64,000 bases of DNA. Origin: an uncultured Bacteroidales bacterium (lineage in GTDB: Bacteria > Bacteroidota > Bacteroidia > Bacteroidales > UBA932). How positions within the stretch are numbered: position 1 is the first letter of the stretch; the number at the start of each line of letters is the position of its first letter. Positions 27,164 through 36,655 of the stretch are shown here, piece by piece. A model generated the notes under the pieces. It made no database searches and was not told where the DNA came from. It saw nothing but the letters and a program-made list of their open reading frames with translations. The stretch lies in NCBI GenBank assembly GCA_946403855.1, contig CAMJBH010000003.1, positions 62,001-126,000 on the forward strand. The letters run 5' to 3'. Made by a program: the position numbers and the translations under genes.

Positions 27164-28750
27164 ATGAAAAAGATTTACATTTTCGCTCTTGCGGCACTTT
27201 CGCTGCTTTCCGCCTCCTGCGCCAAGGAGAGATTCACAGACAACGGCACCCCCGCCGCTACAATAAGCAAAACCTTCACGGTAACGGCTCCACAGGGCAC
27301 CAAGACCGAACTCGACGGGCTCAATGTCCTTTGGTCAGAAGGCGACCAGATCAACGTGATTGCCAAAACTTCCGGCAACCAATATGCCTTCACTCTCTCA
27401 GAGGGAGCAGGTACCGCCAGCGCCAAATTCAGCGGCACAATCGCCGAGGCCGATGCCGGTGAAACACAGTTCTATGCGCTCTATCCCAACGTGGCCATAC
27501 GCTCCGAGGAAACCAACAACAAAGGCGAGCGATGGGCCCTCGACCTTGACCAGCTGGTCATTGACCAGGCAGTTACCGCCCAGGAGGCAGTCGAAGGCGT
27601 CTTCCCCACCACCGCAGCATTCATGACAGCTGTCAGCGATGCTGACGGCAAGCTTGCCTTCCGCCACGGCGCCGCCTATTTCAAGATTCAGATTAGCGCT
27701 GAGGGCGTCAAATCCATCCGCTTCGAAGTCAGTGGCGGAGCCCGTCTCGGCGGCCGCCCCATTTACAATATGTCGGACGGATCCACATTCCAGGTCAACG
27801 GAGCCAAGAGTTTCATGGACTTCACCTGCGAGGGCGGCTTCAAAAAGGACGCTACATATTACCTTCCGGTCCTTACCAAGCAGTCTGACTGCGGAACCCT
27901 CACCCTTACCTTCAACGGCGACAACGCCAAAACAGCCACTGCTGAAACGACATCGTTGAACAAAGTAAAACTTGCTTCCGGCAAAATATACGACCTCGGT
28001 GCGCCTGCTATCAAATTCACCCCCATTATAGTAGCTGACGATGTCGCAGTTGACGCCGATGCCACTTCCGGGTCCATTGCATACGAAATCACCAACGCCA
28101 CTGCCGACGGAGTGCTCAGAGCAACCCTCCAAGATGCTGCCGACTGGATTACTATCGGCGAAATCGCTGAGGATGCCGTATATTTCACCCTTTCTGCAAA
28201 CACCGGTGCCGTGCGCAGCGCCACGGTAGTTCTCTCCTATTTCTACGGCGCCGAGTCCGTCACCAAGGAAATCGTCATCACCCAGGCGGCCCAGGGCTCT
28301 ACCGAAGTTTCCCGCACCCATCTTTTCTACATCGATTCGGAAGGAACGGTAAAGAACCTCACCGACGGAGTTGACGGCGATTACTATACTGTCACCGGCA
28401 CAAGCCTTCTTGAATGTGCGGCTGACGGCTATTTCGGAGTTAACGCCTTCGAAATCCTTGGTAATACCTATACAACTGCAAAGAAAATCGACGGCAGCAA
28501 TAGCATTTCATTCACGACTAACGCCACCGCTTCATCTACCATCCGCTTCTTTGCCGCACGTCGTCAGACAGACAAAGACGGTATAATCAAGCTCAAGAAA
28601 GGCAGCTCCAACATCATCAACGCCAGCATGACTTACAAGGAACTCTACGACTCCGGGGTTGTGAATCTCGACAAGAACACTGAATATAAGTTCGACAAAT
28701 CCGGTGAAGTCGGAATATTCTATATCGAAGTGACAGAAACATTTGAATAA
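27164..28750 (+). CDS. fimbrillin-like/BACON-domain surface lipoprotein
   Basis: 528 residues with lipobox SASC near residue 19. Residues about 35-285 form a fimbrillin-type domain (GTKTELDGLNVLWSEGDQINV is the classic opening). Next is a BACON-like domain (about 290-380) with ADWITIGEIAEDAVYFTLSANTG and KEIVITQAAQG. The C-terminal 150 residues (RTHLFYIDSEGTV to the end) form an unassigned beta-rich module that could bind carbohydrate. BACON domains are usually linked to glycan or mucin contact. Here it sits within the pectin operon, so a surface glycan-binding role is the best guess. It has a microprotein gene in front and another behind. Confidence 0.7.
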   Translation: MKKIYIFALAALSLLSASCAKERFTDNGTPAATISKTFTVTAPQGTKTELDGLNVLWSEGDQINVIAKTSGNQYAFTLSEGAGTASAKFSGTIAEADAGETQFYALYPNVAIRSEETNNKGERWALDLDQLVIDQAVTAQEAVEGVFPTTAAFMTAVSDADGKLAFRHGAAYFKIQISAEGVKSIRFEVSGGARLGGRPIYNMSDGSTFQVNGAKSFMDFTCEGGFKKDATYYLPVLTKQSDCGTLTLTFNGDNAKTATAETTSLNKVKLASGKIYDLGAPAIKFTPIIVADDVAVDADATSGSIAYEITNATADGVLRATLQDAADWITIGEIAEDAVYFTLSANTGAVRSATVVLSYFYGAESVTKEIVITQAAQGSTEVSRTHLFYIDSEGTVKNLTDGVDGDYYTVTGTSLLECAADGYFGVNAFEILGNTYTTAKKIDGSNSISFTTNATASSTIRFFAARRQTDKDGIIKLKKGSSNIINASMTYKELYDSGVVNLDKNTEYKFDKSGEVGIFYIEVTETFE

Positions 28751-28757
28751 GAATCAC

Positions 28758-28895
28758 GTGAAATCTACTCTCTACGCACCCCCTGTGTGCGAATACGAAT
28801 ATTACCTTGAGGCCGCCTCCCTGCTCACAGGGAGCGACCTTACCGACGACGGCGCAGGCGACAGCCTGATTCCGGGATCTGAATTCACATTCTAA
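28758..28895 (+). CDS. 45-aa microprotein, YxxPxxE family (GTG start)
   Basis: Not in the ORF track. The frame opens with GTG at 28758, 7 bp after the upstream stop, and runs 45 codons to TAA at 28893; no ATG is available. The product carries YAPPVCEYEYY, matching the YxxPxxE motif of the other two microproteins, then a short Leu-rich stretch and an acidic tail ending in EFTF. It stops 12 bp before the PL1 lyase gene, whose product begins with a fimbrillin-like domain. Coding is supported by the motif and position; the start codon is less certain. Confidence 0.5.
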   Translation: MKSTLYAPPVCEYEYYLEAASLLTGSDLTDDGAGDSLIPGSEFTF

Positions 28896-28907
28896 ACCAC
28901 TGCAGCG

Positions 28908-31900
28908 ATGAAAAAGACTCTTTTAGCACTTTTGACTCTCGCCGCAGCGGCTGCGGCCTGCCAGCCCAAGGAACTCGCGGACAGCGACTCCGGACTCGTA
29001 CGAGAGATTCCCGTCACCTTTACCGCCGAGCAGCCCGCCACCCGTACCTTCATCGAGGCTACGCCTACAGGCTGGACCCCTAAATGGCAGAAGGGCGACC
29101 TTCTCACCGTCACATACCTTCAGGACGGTGACTACACAGCACAGAAGGAATTTACGAACAGCGCCGAGGACGGCACCACAGGTGTGTTCAGCGGCACTCT
29201 TGAGCTCGCCGACGGCACCCATACCATCTACGCCTACTACCCCGCCGGCATGAAGGACGGGCGCAGCGATAAGACCTTCAAGTTCGCCCTGCCTCCCGTG
29301 CAGACCATCCCTAGCCTCACCACCTTCGACCCCGCTGCCGACCTTCTGGTCAGCGACGGCGCCGAGGTCGTGATTGAAAGCGGAGCGCTCAAATCGGCAC
29401 AGACCCTTCATTTCAACCGCATTTTTGCTGTGGCAAAGATAGTCATCGCCGACGGTACGACCGGTAGCAAGCTTGCCGGCAAAGCCATCAAGAACGTGAC
29501 CTTCAAAGTCTCGTCCGGCACACTCACCGGCCGCGCCTCCGTGGACATAAGCACGGCAAAGCTCACAGCATGGGAGGGCAAAAGCAGTTACAACTATGTA
29601 ACAGCATCCTATTCCGGCAGCGACTGGAAGGCCGACGGCTCCACCGGAGCATTTATCGTCATCAATCCCGCCACTTTTGCAGCCGGAGTCACCGTAACTG
29701 CAGTGGTAGAGACTGACGATTCAAGCATCAACATAGAGCGCAGCGTGACTCTGTCCGAAGCTCTCGCCTTCGAGAGCGGCAAGGTGAACACGCTGACATT
29801 CAGCATCAAGGACAGCGACATCGAAGAAGATACCGGCATAGAGCCCACTACCTGGGACTTCTCAGAGGAGGCCTGGCAGACCGCATTTGCGAAAATCGGC
29901 ACCATCAACTCCGACATCACCGGCTGGAACCTTACCCTCAACAACCTGACTATAGTTTCCACCAAGAAGAGCAAGTACAATACGACCTTCTTCCAGTGGG
30001 GCGGCGCGGGCGGCACCGACGACAGGTACATGACCTTCACCGCTACCACGGCCGGGAAACTCACCGTGTGGGCTTCCAACACAGGTTCCAGCGATGACCT
30101 TAGCCGCAAGGTAGAAGTAAGGGCCGGCAGCTACAGCGGAACCTTTGCCGCCGGTACTTCAACCAACAATGCTCCCACCGAGTGCACTTTCAAGGACGTC
30201 CCTGCAGGTGAAGTCAAAGTTTATTCTTCCGGAAACGGACTCCGCTTCTACAAACTCGAGTTCACCGGTGAAGTCAAGGAGGCCGAGCCCACTCCGGAGC
30301 CCGGTCCCGAGGATGGCGGCGAACAGGAGTGCACCACGCCTCCACCCACCGGAACAGTTGACCCTGCACGCATGTACGGTTATGCCGAGGCCGCAGGAGT
30401 AAAGGGAGGAGAAGGCGCAGACGCCCTGCATACCTTCCACTTCAACGACGGAGCAGCTCTCCAGACCTGGCTCCTGGCCCGTGAAAAGGCCGAGAAGAGC
30501 GGTGACAAGAGCCCCGTAATAATCTGGCTCAGCGGCTCTTTCGGACCCGAGGACGGCCGCAGCGGCGCCTTTGACGTGAAGAGGGTTTCCAACCTCAGTT
30601 TCTTCGGCACCGATGACTTTGTGATGGACAAGGTTGGAATGTTCCTTGTGGAGGCAGAAAACATCGTGATCCGCAACATCCACTTCAACCAGCCCAAGTA
30701 CCCCGTGGATGCAATATCGATGCAGGAATGCAATATGGTCTGGGTGGACCACTGCACCTTCACGTCCCTTGACCAGACCAAGGATGCCGAGGACGGCAGC
30801 TGCGACGCCACCCACGGCAGCAAGAACATCACTGTGAGCTGGTGCGTCTTCGACAAGACCCAGAAGAGCTGCCTTGTAGGCCACTCCGACAAGGTCAACA
30901 GCGACACCGCCAACGACCCCGACATCACCATAACCTTCCACCACAACTGGTTCGCAAAGTCCAGCTCGCGCCATCCGCGCGTGCGGTTCGGCACCGCCCA
31001 CGCCTACAACAATTTCTACGATGGCTGCACCACCTACGGAGCCGGCTCGGCCAGCAGCGCAAAGGTGCTCGTGGAGTACAACTACTTCGACGCAGTACAG
31101 CTGCCTACCGACATAGCCACATATCCGGCCAAGGAAAACGGCAATTCCAACCTGACGGACGGTACAGCAGGCTTCCTTTATCCCACGCAGAACGTTTATT
31201 ACAACAAGCCCGCCAAGGCCAAGGAGCCTTATCCGCTGTGCAACGTAAAATACACCACCTATCACGGCGCCACCGTCACTCCCCTCACCTACGAGGACTT
31301 CAAGCCCGACTACGAGTACACTGTCACTCCTGTTGAGGATATTCCTTCCGTTGTGACGGCCAATGCCGGCTACGGTAAGCTCTCCGGCTTTGCCACGGCA
31401 CCCATCGAAGTCAACAACGGAGGCATAAGCGGCGGAGGTGATACTCCCGACAACCCTGAAACTCCCGACACCCCTGACACCCCTGCAGCCGGCCTCGCCG
31501 AAGGATGGAGCTGGGTAAACAACAACGCCACAGCCAATTACGCCGTTACCGACGGCAAGCTGAGCATAGCCTCCACCGGCAAGTGGGAGAGCAAGGCCCA
31601 GGGCTTCGGTTTTGTGTACCGCGAGGTTAGCGGCGACTTCACCGCTACTGTCAAGCTGGTATCTTTCACCCCCCAGAAAGCCGGCAGCAACCAGGCCGTT
31701 GCGGGCCTGATGGCCATTGACGGTGACGTTTCCGCCACGGATGCAAACCTGGTTTACGGAATAGGAGGCGGCAACTACTACGGAAACTTCCGTCCCGCCG
31801 CCGGCTCCGACAGGTCAGGTTTCACGCTCAAAGCCCCCGCCACCAGCGGAACCGACGTGGTAATCAGGATGAAGCGTGAAGGCAATATCCTCAAGTTCAG

Positions 31901-32069
31901 CTATTCGCTCGACGGAGGTCAGACCTTTGGAGACGCGTCTTCCAAGGAATTCACTTCCCTTTCCGAAACCATCCACGTCGGCCTCGGAGTAAACAGCGGC
32001 GACAACAGCAAGCAAAGCACCGCAGTATTTGGAGATTTCACCATAAACAACACAACCATAGCATTTTAA
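28908..32069 (+). CDS. modular PL1 pectate lyase lipoprotein
   Basis: 1053 residues with lipobox AAAC (Cys18). In order: a fimbrillin-like domain (about 28-305, TFIEATPTGWTPKWQKGDLLTV); one WDFS module (about 313-445), as in the C-terminus of the surface protein at 20669; a Pro/Glu linker; a PL1 catalytic beta-helix (about 488-825) with VWVDHCTF, DATHGSKNITVSW and the SSSRHPRVRFG motif holding the likely catalytic Arg; a Pro-Asp-Thr linker; and a C-terminal lectin-like beta-sandwich (about 865-1053, DUF1349-like). It cleaves homogalacturonan on the cell surface. A fimbrillin domain on a lyase is unusual. Confidence 0.85.
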   Translation: MKKTLLALLTLAAAAAACQPKELADSDSGLVREIPVTFTAEQPATRTFIEATPTGWTPKWQKGDLLTVTYLQDGDYTAQKEFTNSAEDGTTGVFSGTLELADGTHTIYAYYPAGMKDGRSDKTFKFALPPVQTIPSLTTFDPAADLLVSDGAEVVIESGALKSAQTLHFNRIFAVAKIVIADGTTGSKLAGKAIKNVTFKVSSGTLTGRASVDISTAKLTAWEGKSSYNYVTASYSGSDWKADGSTGAFIVINPATFAAGVTVTAVVETDDSSINIERSVTLSEALAFESGKVNTLTFSIKDSDIEEDTGIEPTTWDFSEEAWQTAFAKIGTINSDITGWNLTLNNLTIVSTKKSKYNTTFFQWGGAGGTDDRYMTFTATTAGKLTVWASNTGSSDDLSRKVEVRAGSYSGTFAAGTSTNNAPTECTFKDVPAGEVKVYSSGNGLRFYKLEFTGEVKEAEPTPEPGPEDGGEQECTTPPPTGTVDPARMYGYAEAAGVKGGEGADALHTFHFNDGAALQTWLLAREKAEKSGDKSPVIIWLSGSFGPEDGRSGAFDVKRVSNLSFFGTDDFVMDKVGMFLVEAENIVIRNIHFNQPKYPVDAISMQECNMVWVDHCTFTSLDQTKDAEDGSCDATHGSKNITVSWCVFDKTQKSCLVGHSDKVNSDTANDPDITITFHHNWFAKSSSRHPRVRFGTAHAYNNFYDGCTTYGAGSASSAKVLVEYNYFDAVQLPTDIATYPAKENGNSNLTDGTAGFLYPTQNVYYNKPAKAKEPYPLCNVKYTTYHGATVTPLTYEDFKPDYEYTVTPVEDIPSVVTANAGYGKLSGFATAPIEVNNGGISGGGDTPDNPETPDTPDTPAAGLAEGWSWVNNNATANYAVTDGKLSIASTGKWESKAQGFGFVYREVSGDFTATVKLVSFTPQKAGSNQAVAGLMAIDGDVSATDANLVYGIGGGNYYGNFRPAAGSDRSGFTLKAPATSGTDVVIRMKREGNILKFSYSLDGGQTFGDASSKEFTSLSETIHVGLGVNSGDNSKQSTAVFGDFTINNTTIAF

Positions 32070-32083
32070 CAACACTGAATAAT

Positions 32084-33523
32084 ATGGAAAGATTAAACCG
32101 CACATCCGCCCCCCAGGCGAAGACCTACACCGAGAAGGTAATCCAGTTCGGCGAGGGTAATTTCCTCCGAGCATTCATCGAGTGGATCATCTGGAAGACA
32201 AACCAGAAGACCGACTTCAATGGCAGCGTGGTAGTAGTCCAGCCCATCGAGAAAGGCATGGTCAGCTGGCTCAATGAGCAGGACGGACTGTATCACCTCA
32301 ACCTCCAGGGTCTGCAGAACGGCGAGCCCGTGGACAGCGTTGACCTTATCGACGTAATCTCCCGCGGCATCAATCCCTACGAGGACTTCCAGGCATATCT
32401 GAAACTTGCCGAGCAGCCTCAGATGCGCTTCGTCATTTCCAACACCACCGAGGCCGGTATCGCCTTCGACCCTGCCTGCAAGCTGGATGACGCTCCCTGC
32501 GCCTCCTATCCCGGCAAACTCACCCAGTTGCTCTATCACCGCTGGAAGTTCTTCAAAGGCGACCCTTCCAAAGGATTCATCATTTTCCCTTGCGAGCTGA
32601 TTTTCGAGAACGGCAAGCACCTCAAAGAGTGCATACGCCAGTACATCGACCTTTGGCAGCTGCCCGAAGGCTTCCGCACCTGGTTCGAGCAGAGCTGCGG
32701 CGTCTATAGCACGCTTGTGGACCGCATCGTCCCCGGATACCCCCGCGACAATGCCGCCCAGCTGTGCGAGCGTGTCGGCTATCAGGACAACCTGCTCGAC
32801 AAGGCGGAGATCTTCCACCTCTGGGTCATCGAGGCACCCAAGGAAGTGGCCGCAGAGTTCCCCGCCGACAAGGCCGGACTCAATGTGCTTTTCGTTCCCT
32901 CCGAGGCCCCTTATCACGAGCGTAAAGTTACCCTCCTGAACGGCCCTCACACCGTGCTGAGCCCCGTCGGCTACCTGAGCGGCCTGAATACCGTAAAAGA
33001 GTGCTGCGAGGATCCTGAGATAGGAAAATTCGTACACAAAGTGATGTACGAAGAGCTTCTTCCCACCCTCAACCTACCCAAAGAGGAGCTTGAGAAGTTC
33101 GCCGACGACGTAATGGAGCGCTTCCGCAATCCTTTCGTCAAGCATTTTGTGACTTCCATCATGCTCAACTCCTTCCCCAAGTTCAAGACCCGCGACCTGC
33201 CCGGTCTCAAGACCTATCTTGAGCGCAAGGGCGAGCTGCCCATGGGCCTGGTGCTCGGACTTGCCGGCATCATAACCTATTACAAGGGAGGCAAGAGGGG
33301 CGAAGACGAAATCATCCCCAACGACGATCCCAAGATCATCGAGCTTCTTCAGAACCTCTGGGCGAGCGGCAACGTCAACCAAGTCGCCGAGGGTGTACTC
33401 GGAGCCGAGTTCATTTGGGGCGAAGACCTGAACGCCATCCCCGGACTCACCCGTATCCTGGGCAAGGCTCTCGCTCTCATTCAGATGGAAGGCATGCGTG
33501 CAGCGGTAAAAGCCATATTATAA
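32084..33523 (+). CDS. uxaB: tagaturonate reductase UxaB
   Basis: 479 residues of the mannitol dehydrogenase-like family. The NAD-binding start VIQFGEGNFLRAFIEWII and the later TLLNGPHTVLSPVGYLSG, with the catalytic Lys region near HERKVTLLNG, identify UxaB rather than UxuB. It reduces D-tagaturonate to D-altronate in the cytosol, linking UxaC and UxaA. It lies 14 bp after the lyase gene and 6 bp before the uronate transporter gene. Confidence 0.95.
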   Translation: MERLNRTSAPQAKTYTEKVIQFGEGNFLRAFIEWIIWKTNQKTDFNGSVVVVQPIEKGMVSWLNEQDGLYHLNLQGLQNGEPVDSVDLIDVISRGINPYEDFQAYLKLAEQPQMRFVISNTTEAGIAFDPACKLDDAPCASYPGKLTQLLYHRWKFFKGDPSKGFIIFPCELIFENGKHLKECIRQYIDLWQLPEGFRTWFEQSCGVYSTLVDRIVPGYPRDNAAQLCERVGYQDNLLDKAEIFHLWVIEAPKEVAAEFPADKAGLNVLFVPSEAPYHERKVTLLNGPHTVLSPVGYLSGLNTVKECCEDPEIGKFVHKVMYEELLPTLNLPKEELEKFADDVMERFRNPFVKHFVTSIMLNSFPKFKTRDLPGLKTYLERKGELPMGLVLGLAGIITYYKGGKRGEDEIIPNDDPKIIELLQNLWASGNVNQVAEGVLGAEFIWGEDLNAIPGLTRILGKALALIQMEGMRAAVKAIL

Positions 33524-33529
33524 GAGCAT

Positions 33530-34993
33530 ATGAGTACTCATCAGAAACTAATGACCAACTGGCGTTGGTGGATATGTAGCCTGCTGTTCGTGGCGACCAC
33601 TGTCAACTACCTCGACAGGCAGGTGCTGTCACTCACTTACGAAGAGTTCATCAAGCCCGAATTCCACTGGACCGATGCAAACTACGGCACCATCACCAGT
33701 TTCTTCTCCATATTCTACGCAATTTGCTGTCTGTTTGCAGGCAAGTTCGTGGACTGGATGGGCACCAAGAAGGGCTACCTGATCGCCATCGGCGTATGGT
33801 CTGCAGGCGCCTGCCTGCATGCGGCCTGCGGCTGGGCCACCGCCCACATCGCAGGACTCGACTCCGTAGCCGCCATGCGCGCAGTAGAGGCCGGTTCCAA
33901 CATTGCACTGGCAGTATCAACTACATCTGTTTACCTCTTCCTGCTTTGCCGCGGCATACTGGCCCTGGGCGAAGCCGGTAACTTCCCGGCAGCAATCAAG
34001 GTCACCGCTGAATACTTCCCCAAGAAGGACCGCGCTTTCGCGACCTCCATCTTCAACGCCGGAGCATCCGTGGGCGCTCTTGCAGCTCCCCTGCTCATAC
34101 CGCCCCTGGCAGTCAAATTCGGCTGGGAGATGGCCTTCATCATCATCGGCGGCCTGGGATTCATCTGGATGTTCTTCTGGACCTTCATGTACGATAAGCC
34201 CGAAAAGAGCAAGAGGGTGAACGAAGCGGAATTGGAGTACATCCATCAGGACGATGCTGCAGAGGCCTTAGAAAAGGCCAAAGCTGCAGAACTCGCCGCA
34301 AACGAGAAAAGCATACCATTCATCCAGTGCTTCAAATACAAGCAGACCTGGAGTTTCATCGCCGGCAAGTTCTTCACCGACGGTGTATGGTGGTTCTTCC
34401 TGTTCTGGGCCCCTTCTTATTTCAGCAACCAGTTCCAGGCTCCGGCCACATCTCCCCTGGGCCAGTGGCTCATCTTCACGCTCTACCTCATTGTGACGGT
34501 GATATCCATCGGCGGAGGCTACCTGCCCAAGATTTTCGTGGACAAAAAGGGCATGAACCCGTATGCCGGACGTATGCTGGCCATGCTGATATTCGCATTC
34601 TTCCCCCTGGCAGCCCTGTTTGCACAACCTCTCGGAATTCATTTCAATTCTCCTTGGTGGCCCGCAATCCTCATTGGTCTTGCCGGAGCCGGACATCAGG
34701 CATGGAGCGCCAACCTCTTCTCGACCATAGGCGACATGTTCCCCAAGAGCACCATCGCAACCATCACCGGCATCGGTGCCATGGCGGGAGGAATTGGTTC
34801 CATGATTATCCAGAAAGTAGCAGGCAACCTGTTCACCTATGCTGAGACTCAGGGGGCAGCCTTCACCTTCCTCGGATTCGAAGGCAAGCCTGCCGGATAC
34901 TTCATCATGTTCTGTTTCTGCGGTCTGGCATACCTGATTGCATGGTCCATCATGAAGAGCCTGGTGCCCAAGTATAAACCCATTGAACTGTAA
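33530..34993 (+). CDS. exuT: hexuronate MFS transporter (ExuT-type)
   Basis: 487 residues with 12 predicted membrane segments. The N-terminus WWICSLLFVATTVNYLDRQVLSL and the loop RGILALGEAGNFPAAIKVTAEYFP are signatures of the anion:cation symporter/ExuT branch of MFS. It should bring galacturonate, and perhaps glucuronate, across the inner membrane. About 40 residues between segments 6 and 7 form a charged cytosolic loop (EALEKAKAAELAANEKS). The context of uxaB before it and uronate genes after it supports the substrate. Confidence 0.88.
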   Translation: MSTHQKLMTNWRWWICSLLFVATTVNYLDRQVLSLTYEEFIKPEFHWTDANYGTITSFFSIFYAICCLFAGKFVDWMGTKKGYLIAIGVWSAGACLHAACGWATAHIAGLDSVAAMRAVEAGSNIALAVSTTSVYLFLLCRGILALGEAGNFPAAIKVTAEYFPKKDRAFATSIFNAGASVGALAAPLLIPPLAVKFGWEMAFIIIGGLGFIWMFFWTFMYDKPEKSKRVNEAELEYIHQDDAAEALEKAKAAELAANEKSIPFIQCFKYKQTWSFIAGKFFTDGVWWFFLFWAPSYFSNQFQAPATSPLGQWLIFTLYLIVTVISIGGGYLPKIFVDKKGMNPYAGRMLAMLIFAFFPLAALFAQPLGIHFNSPWWPAILIGLAGAGHQAWSANLFSTIGDMFPKSTIATITGIGAMAGGIGSMIIQKVAGNLFTYAETQGAAFTFLGFEGKPAGYFIMFCFCGLAYLIAWSIMKSLVPKYKPIEL

Positions 34994-34996
34994 AAG

Positions 34997-35854
34997 ATGA
35001 AAAAAATCATCATACCGATTTTAGCAATCCTCACCCTCGGCGCCTGCAATCAGGCGCCAAAGGGCGAGGTTATGGCCCGCGCCGTCCCCGAAAGGGCCGA
35101 CGATTTCGTGTTTGAGAACGACCTGGTGGCCGGACGTTTCTACGGCAAGGCCCTGGAAGGCAATCCCACTTCGCCCGGCATAGATATTTGGGTTAAACTG
35201 CCCGGGAAACTGGTTGCGGACGAATGGTATAAAGGTGCCATGGAAGACCCCGACTTTTACCATCACGACCACGGCGGGAAAGACTGTTACAAAGTGGCTG
35301 TGTCTCTTGGAGGCGGCGCTTCCGCACCGCTGATTTGCGACACGCTACGTTATCCCGCCACCAATTACCGCTCCTACGAAATTCTGGAGCAGGGCCCCGG
35401 CAAAGTGGTGTTTGTGCTGCACTACCCTGAATGGGAGGCAGTGCCGGGAACGACAGTCGCCCTGGACAAAAAGGTTTGTGTCAAGCCCGGGACATATTTC
35501 TGCGACGTTGAAGACACATATACTTTCAGCGGCGCCGAAACCCTCACCATAGCGGCCGGCATCAACAGACATCCTGCACAGGAGACTATCGAAAACGAGC
35601 TGTGCGGAACCGACCGTTACGCCATCTGGGAAAGGGCGTCCGACCAGAGCATCGAGCCGGAGAGCGGCATGCTCGGAGTGGCGGTAGTAATGAAGGGAGC
35701 ACACTGGGCCGGAGCATCCACAGACGGAGTCCATGGCCTGTGTACCAAGCAGATACGCAGCGGTGAGACTGTACGTTACAGCTTCGGTTCATGCTGGTCC
35801 AAGGGCAATATAAAGAGCTGCGAGGCTTGGTTCGAAACGGTAAAGAAGCAATGA
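34997..35854 (+). CDS. DUF4861 family lipoprotein
   Basis: 285 residues with lipobox LGAC (Cys16). The pattern DFVFENDLVAGRFYGKAL, then IDIWVKLPGK, YHHDHGGKDCYKV and the late GGxxxAHWAGAS-like stretch match the DUF4861 family, which commonly accompanies pectin genes in Bacteroidota. A beta-sandwich hydrolase or binding role has been suggested by context only. I see no assigned catalytic motif. The start of kduD overlaps its stop by 4 bp, placing it firmly in the operon between the transporter and the keto-uronate genes. Confidence 0.75.
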   Translation: MKKIIIPILAILTLGACNQAPKGEVMARAVPERADDFVFENDLVAGRFYGKALEGNPTSPGIDIWVKLPGKLVADEWYKGAMEDPDFYHHDHGGKDCYKVAVSLGGGASAPLICDTLRYPATNYRSYEILEQGPGKVVFVLHYPEWEAVPGTTVALDKKVCVKPGTYFCDVEDTYTFSGAETLTIAAGINRHPAQETIENELCGTDRYAIWERASDQSIEPESGMLGVAVVMKGAHWAGASTDGVHGLCTKQIRSGETVRYSFGSCWSKGNIKSCEAWFETVKKQ

Positions 35855-36651
35855 ACGATCTGTTTTCACTTAAAGGACGCAACGCCTGGGTCACGGGCGC
35901 TGCCTACGGAATAGGCTTCGCGATTGCCAAGGCATTCGTGGAGGCCGGGATAGACAATATTATCTTCAACACCTCAAACGAGGCCTCCATGCAAAAGGGA
36001 CTCGACGCCTACCGTGAGGCCGGTATCCGCAACGTACATGGCTATGTGTGCGACGTTACCGACGAAACGGCCGTAAAAGCCCTTGTGGAGCGCATTCACG
36101 CCGAAGTAGGCCCTATCCACATACTGGTCAACAACGCCGGCATCATCAAGCGCATACCCATGCACGAGATGAAACGGGAAGAGTTCCAGAGGGTTATCGA
36201 CGTGGATCTGGTTGGACCATACATCTGCTCTGCAGCGGTGGTTCCGGAGATGATGGAACGCCGTGAGGGCAAGATCATCAACATTTGCTCTATGATGTCA
36301 GAACTTGGACGCGAGACAGTGAGCGCCTACGCCGCCGCTAAGGGCGGTCTCAAAATGCTCACCCGCAACATATGTTCTGAATACGGAGGCTACAACATCC
36401 AGTGCAACGGCCTGGGGCCCGGCTACATAGCCACGCCGCAAACCGCCCCGCTAAGGGAGCCGCAGCCCGACGGCAGCCGCCATCCCTTCGACAGTTTTAT
36501 TTGTGCCAAGACACCGGCCGGACGCTGGCTTGATCCTGATGAGCTTGCAGGTCCCGCAGTATTTCTGGCCTCACATGCCTCAGACGCCGTAAACGGCCAC
36601 ATCCTGTATGTGGACGGAGGTATTCTCGCATATATTGGAAAACAACCATAA
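35851..36651 (+). CDS. kduD: 2-dehydro-3-deoxy-D-gluconate 5-dehydrogenase (KduD-like SDR)
   Basis: 266 residues from the ATG at 35851, which forms an ATGA overlap with the preceding stop; the longer track start is rejected. It is a classical short-chain dehydrogenase: TGAAYGIG nucleotide motif, NNAG, and the SAYAAAKGG catalytic Tyr-Lys pair. The adjacent kduI makes its substrate, so it should reduce 2,5-diketo-3-deoxygluconate to 2-keto-3-deoxygluconate. Gluconate 5-dehydrogenases are close relatives, so the assignment relies on context. It is distinct from the SDR at 49750. Confidence 0.82.
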   Translation: MNDLFSLKGRNAWVTGAAYGIGFAIAKAFVEAGIDNIIFNTSNEASMQKGLDAYREAGIRNVHGYVCDVTDETAVKALVERIHAEVGPIHILVNNAGIIKRIPMHEMKREEFQRVIDVDLVGPYICSAAVVPEMMERREGKIINICSMMSELGRETVSAYAAAKGGLKMLTRNICSEYGGYNIQCNGLGPGYIATPQTAPLREPQPDGSRHPFDSFICAKTPAGRWLDPDELAGPAVFLASHASDAVNGHILYVDGGILAYIGKQP

Positions 36652-36655
36652 CATC

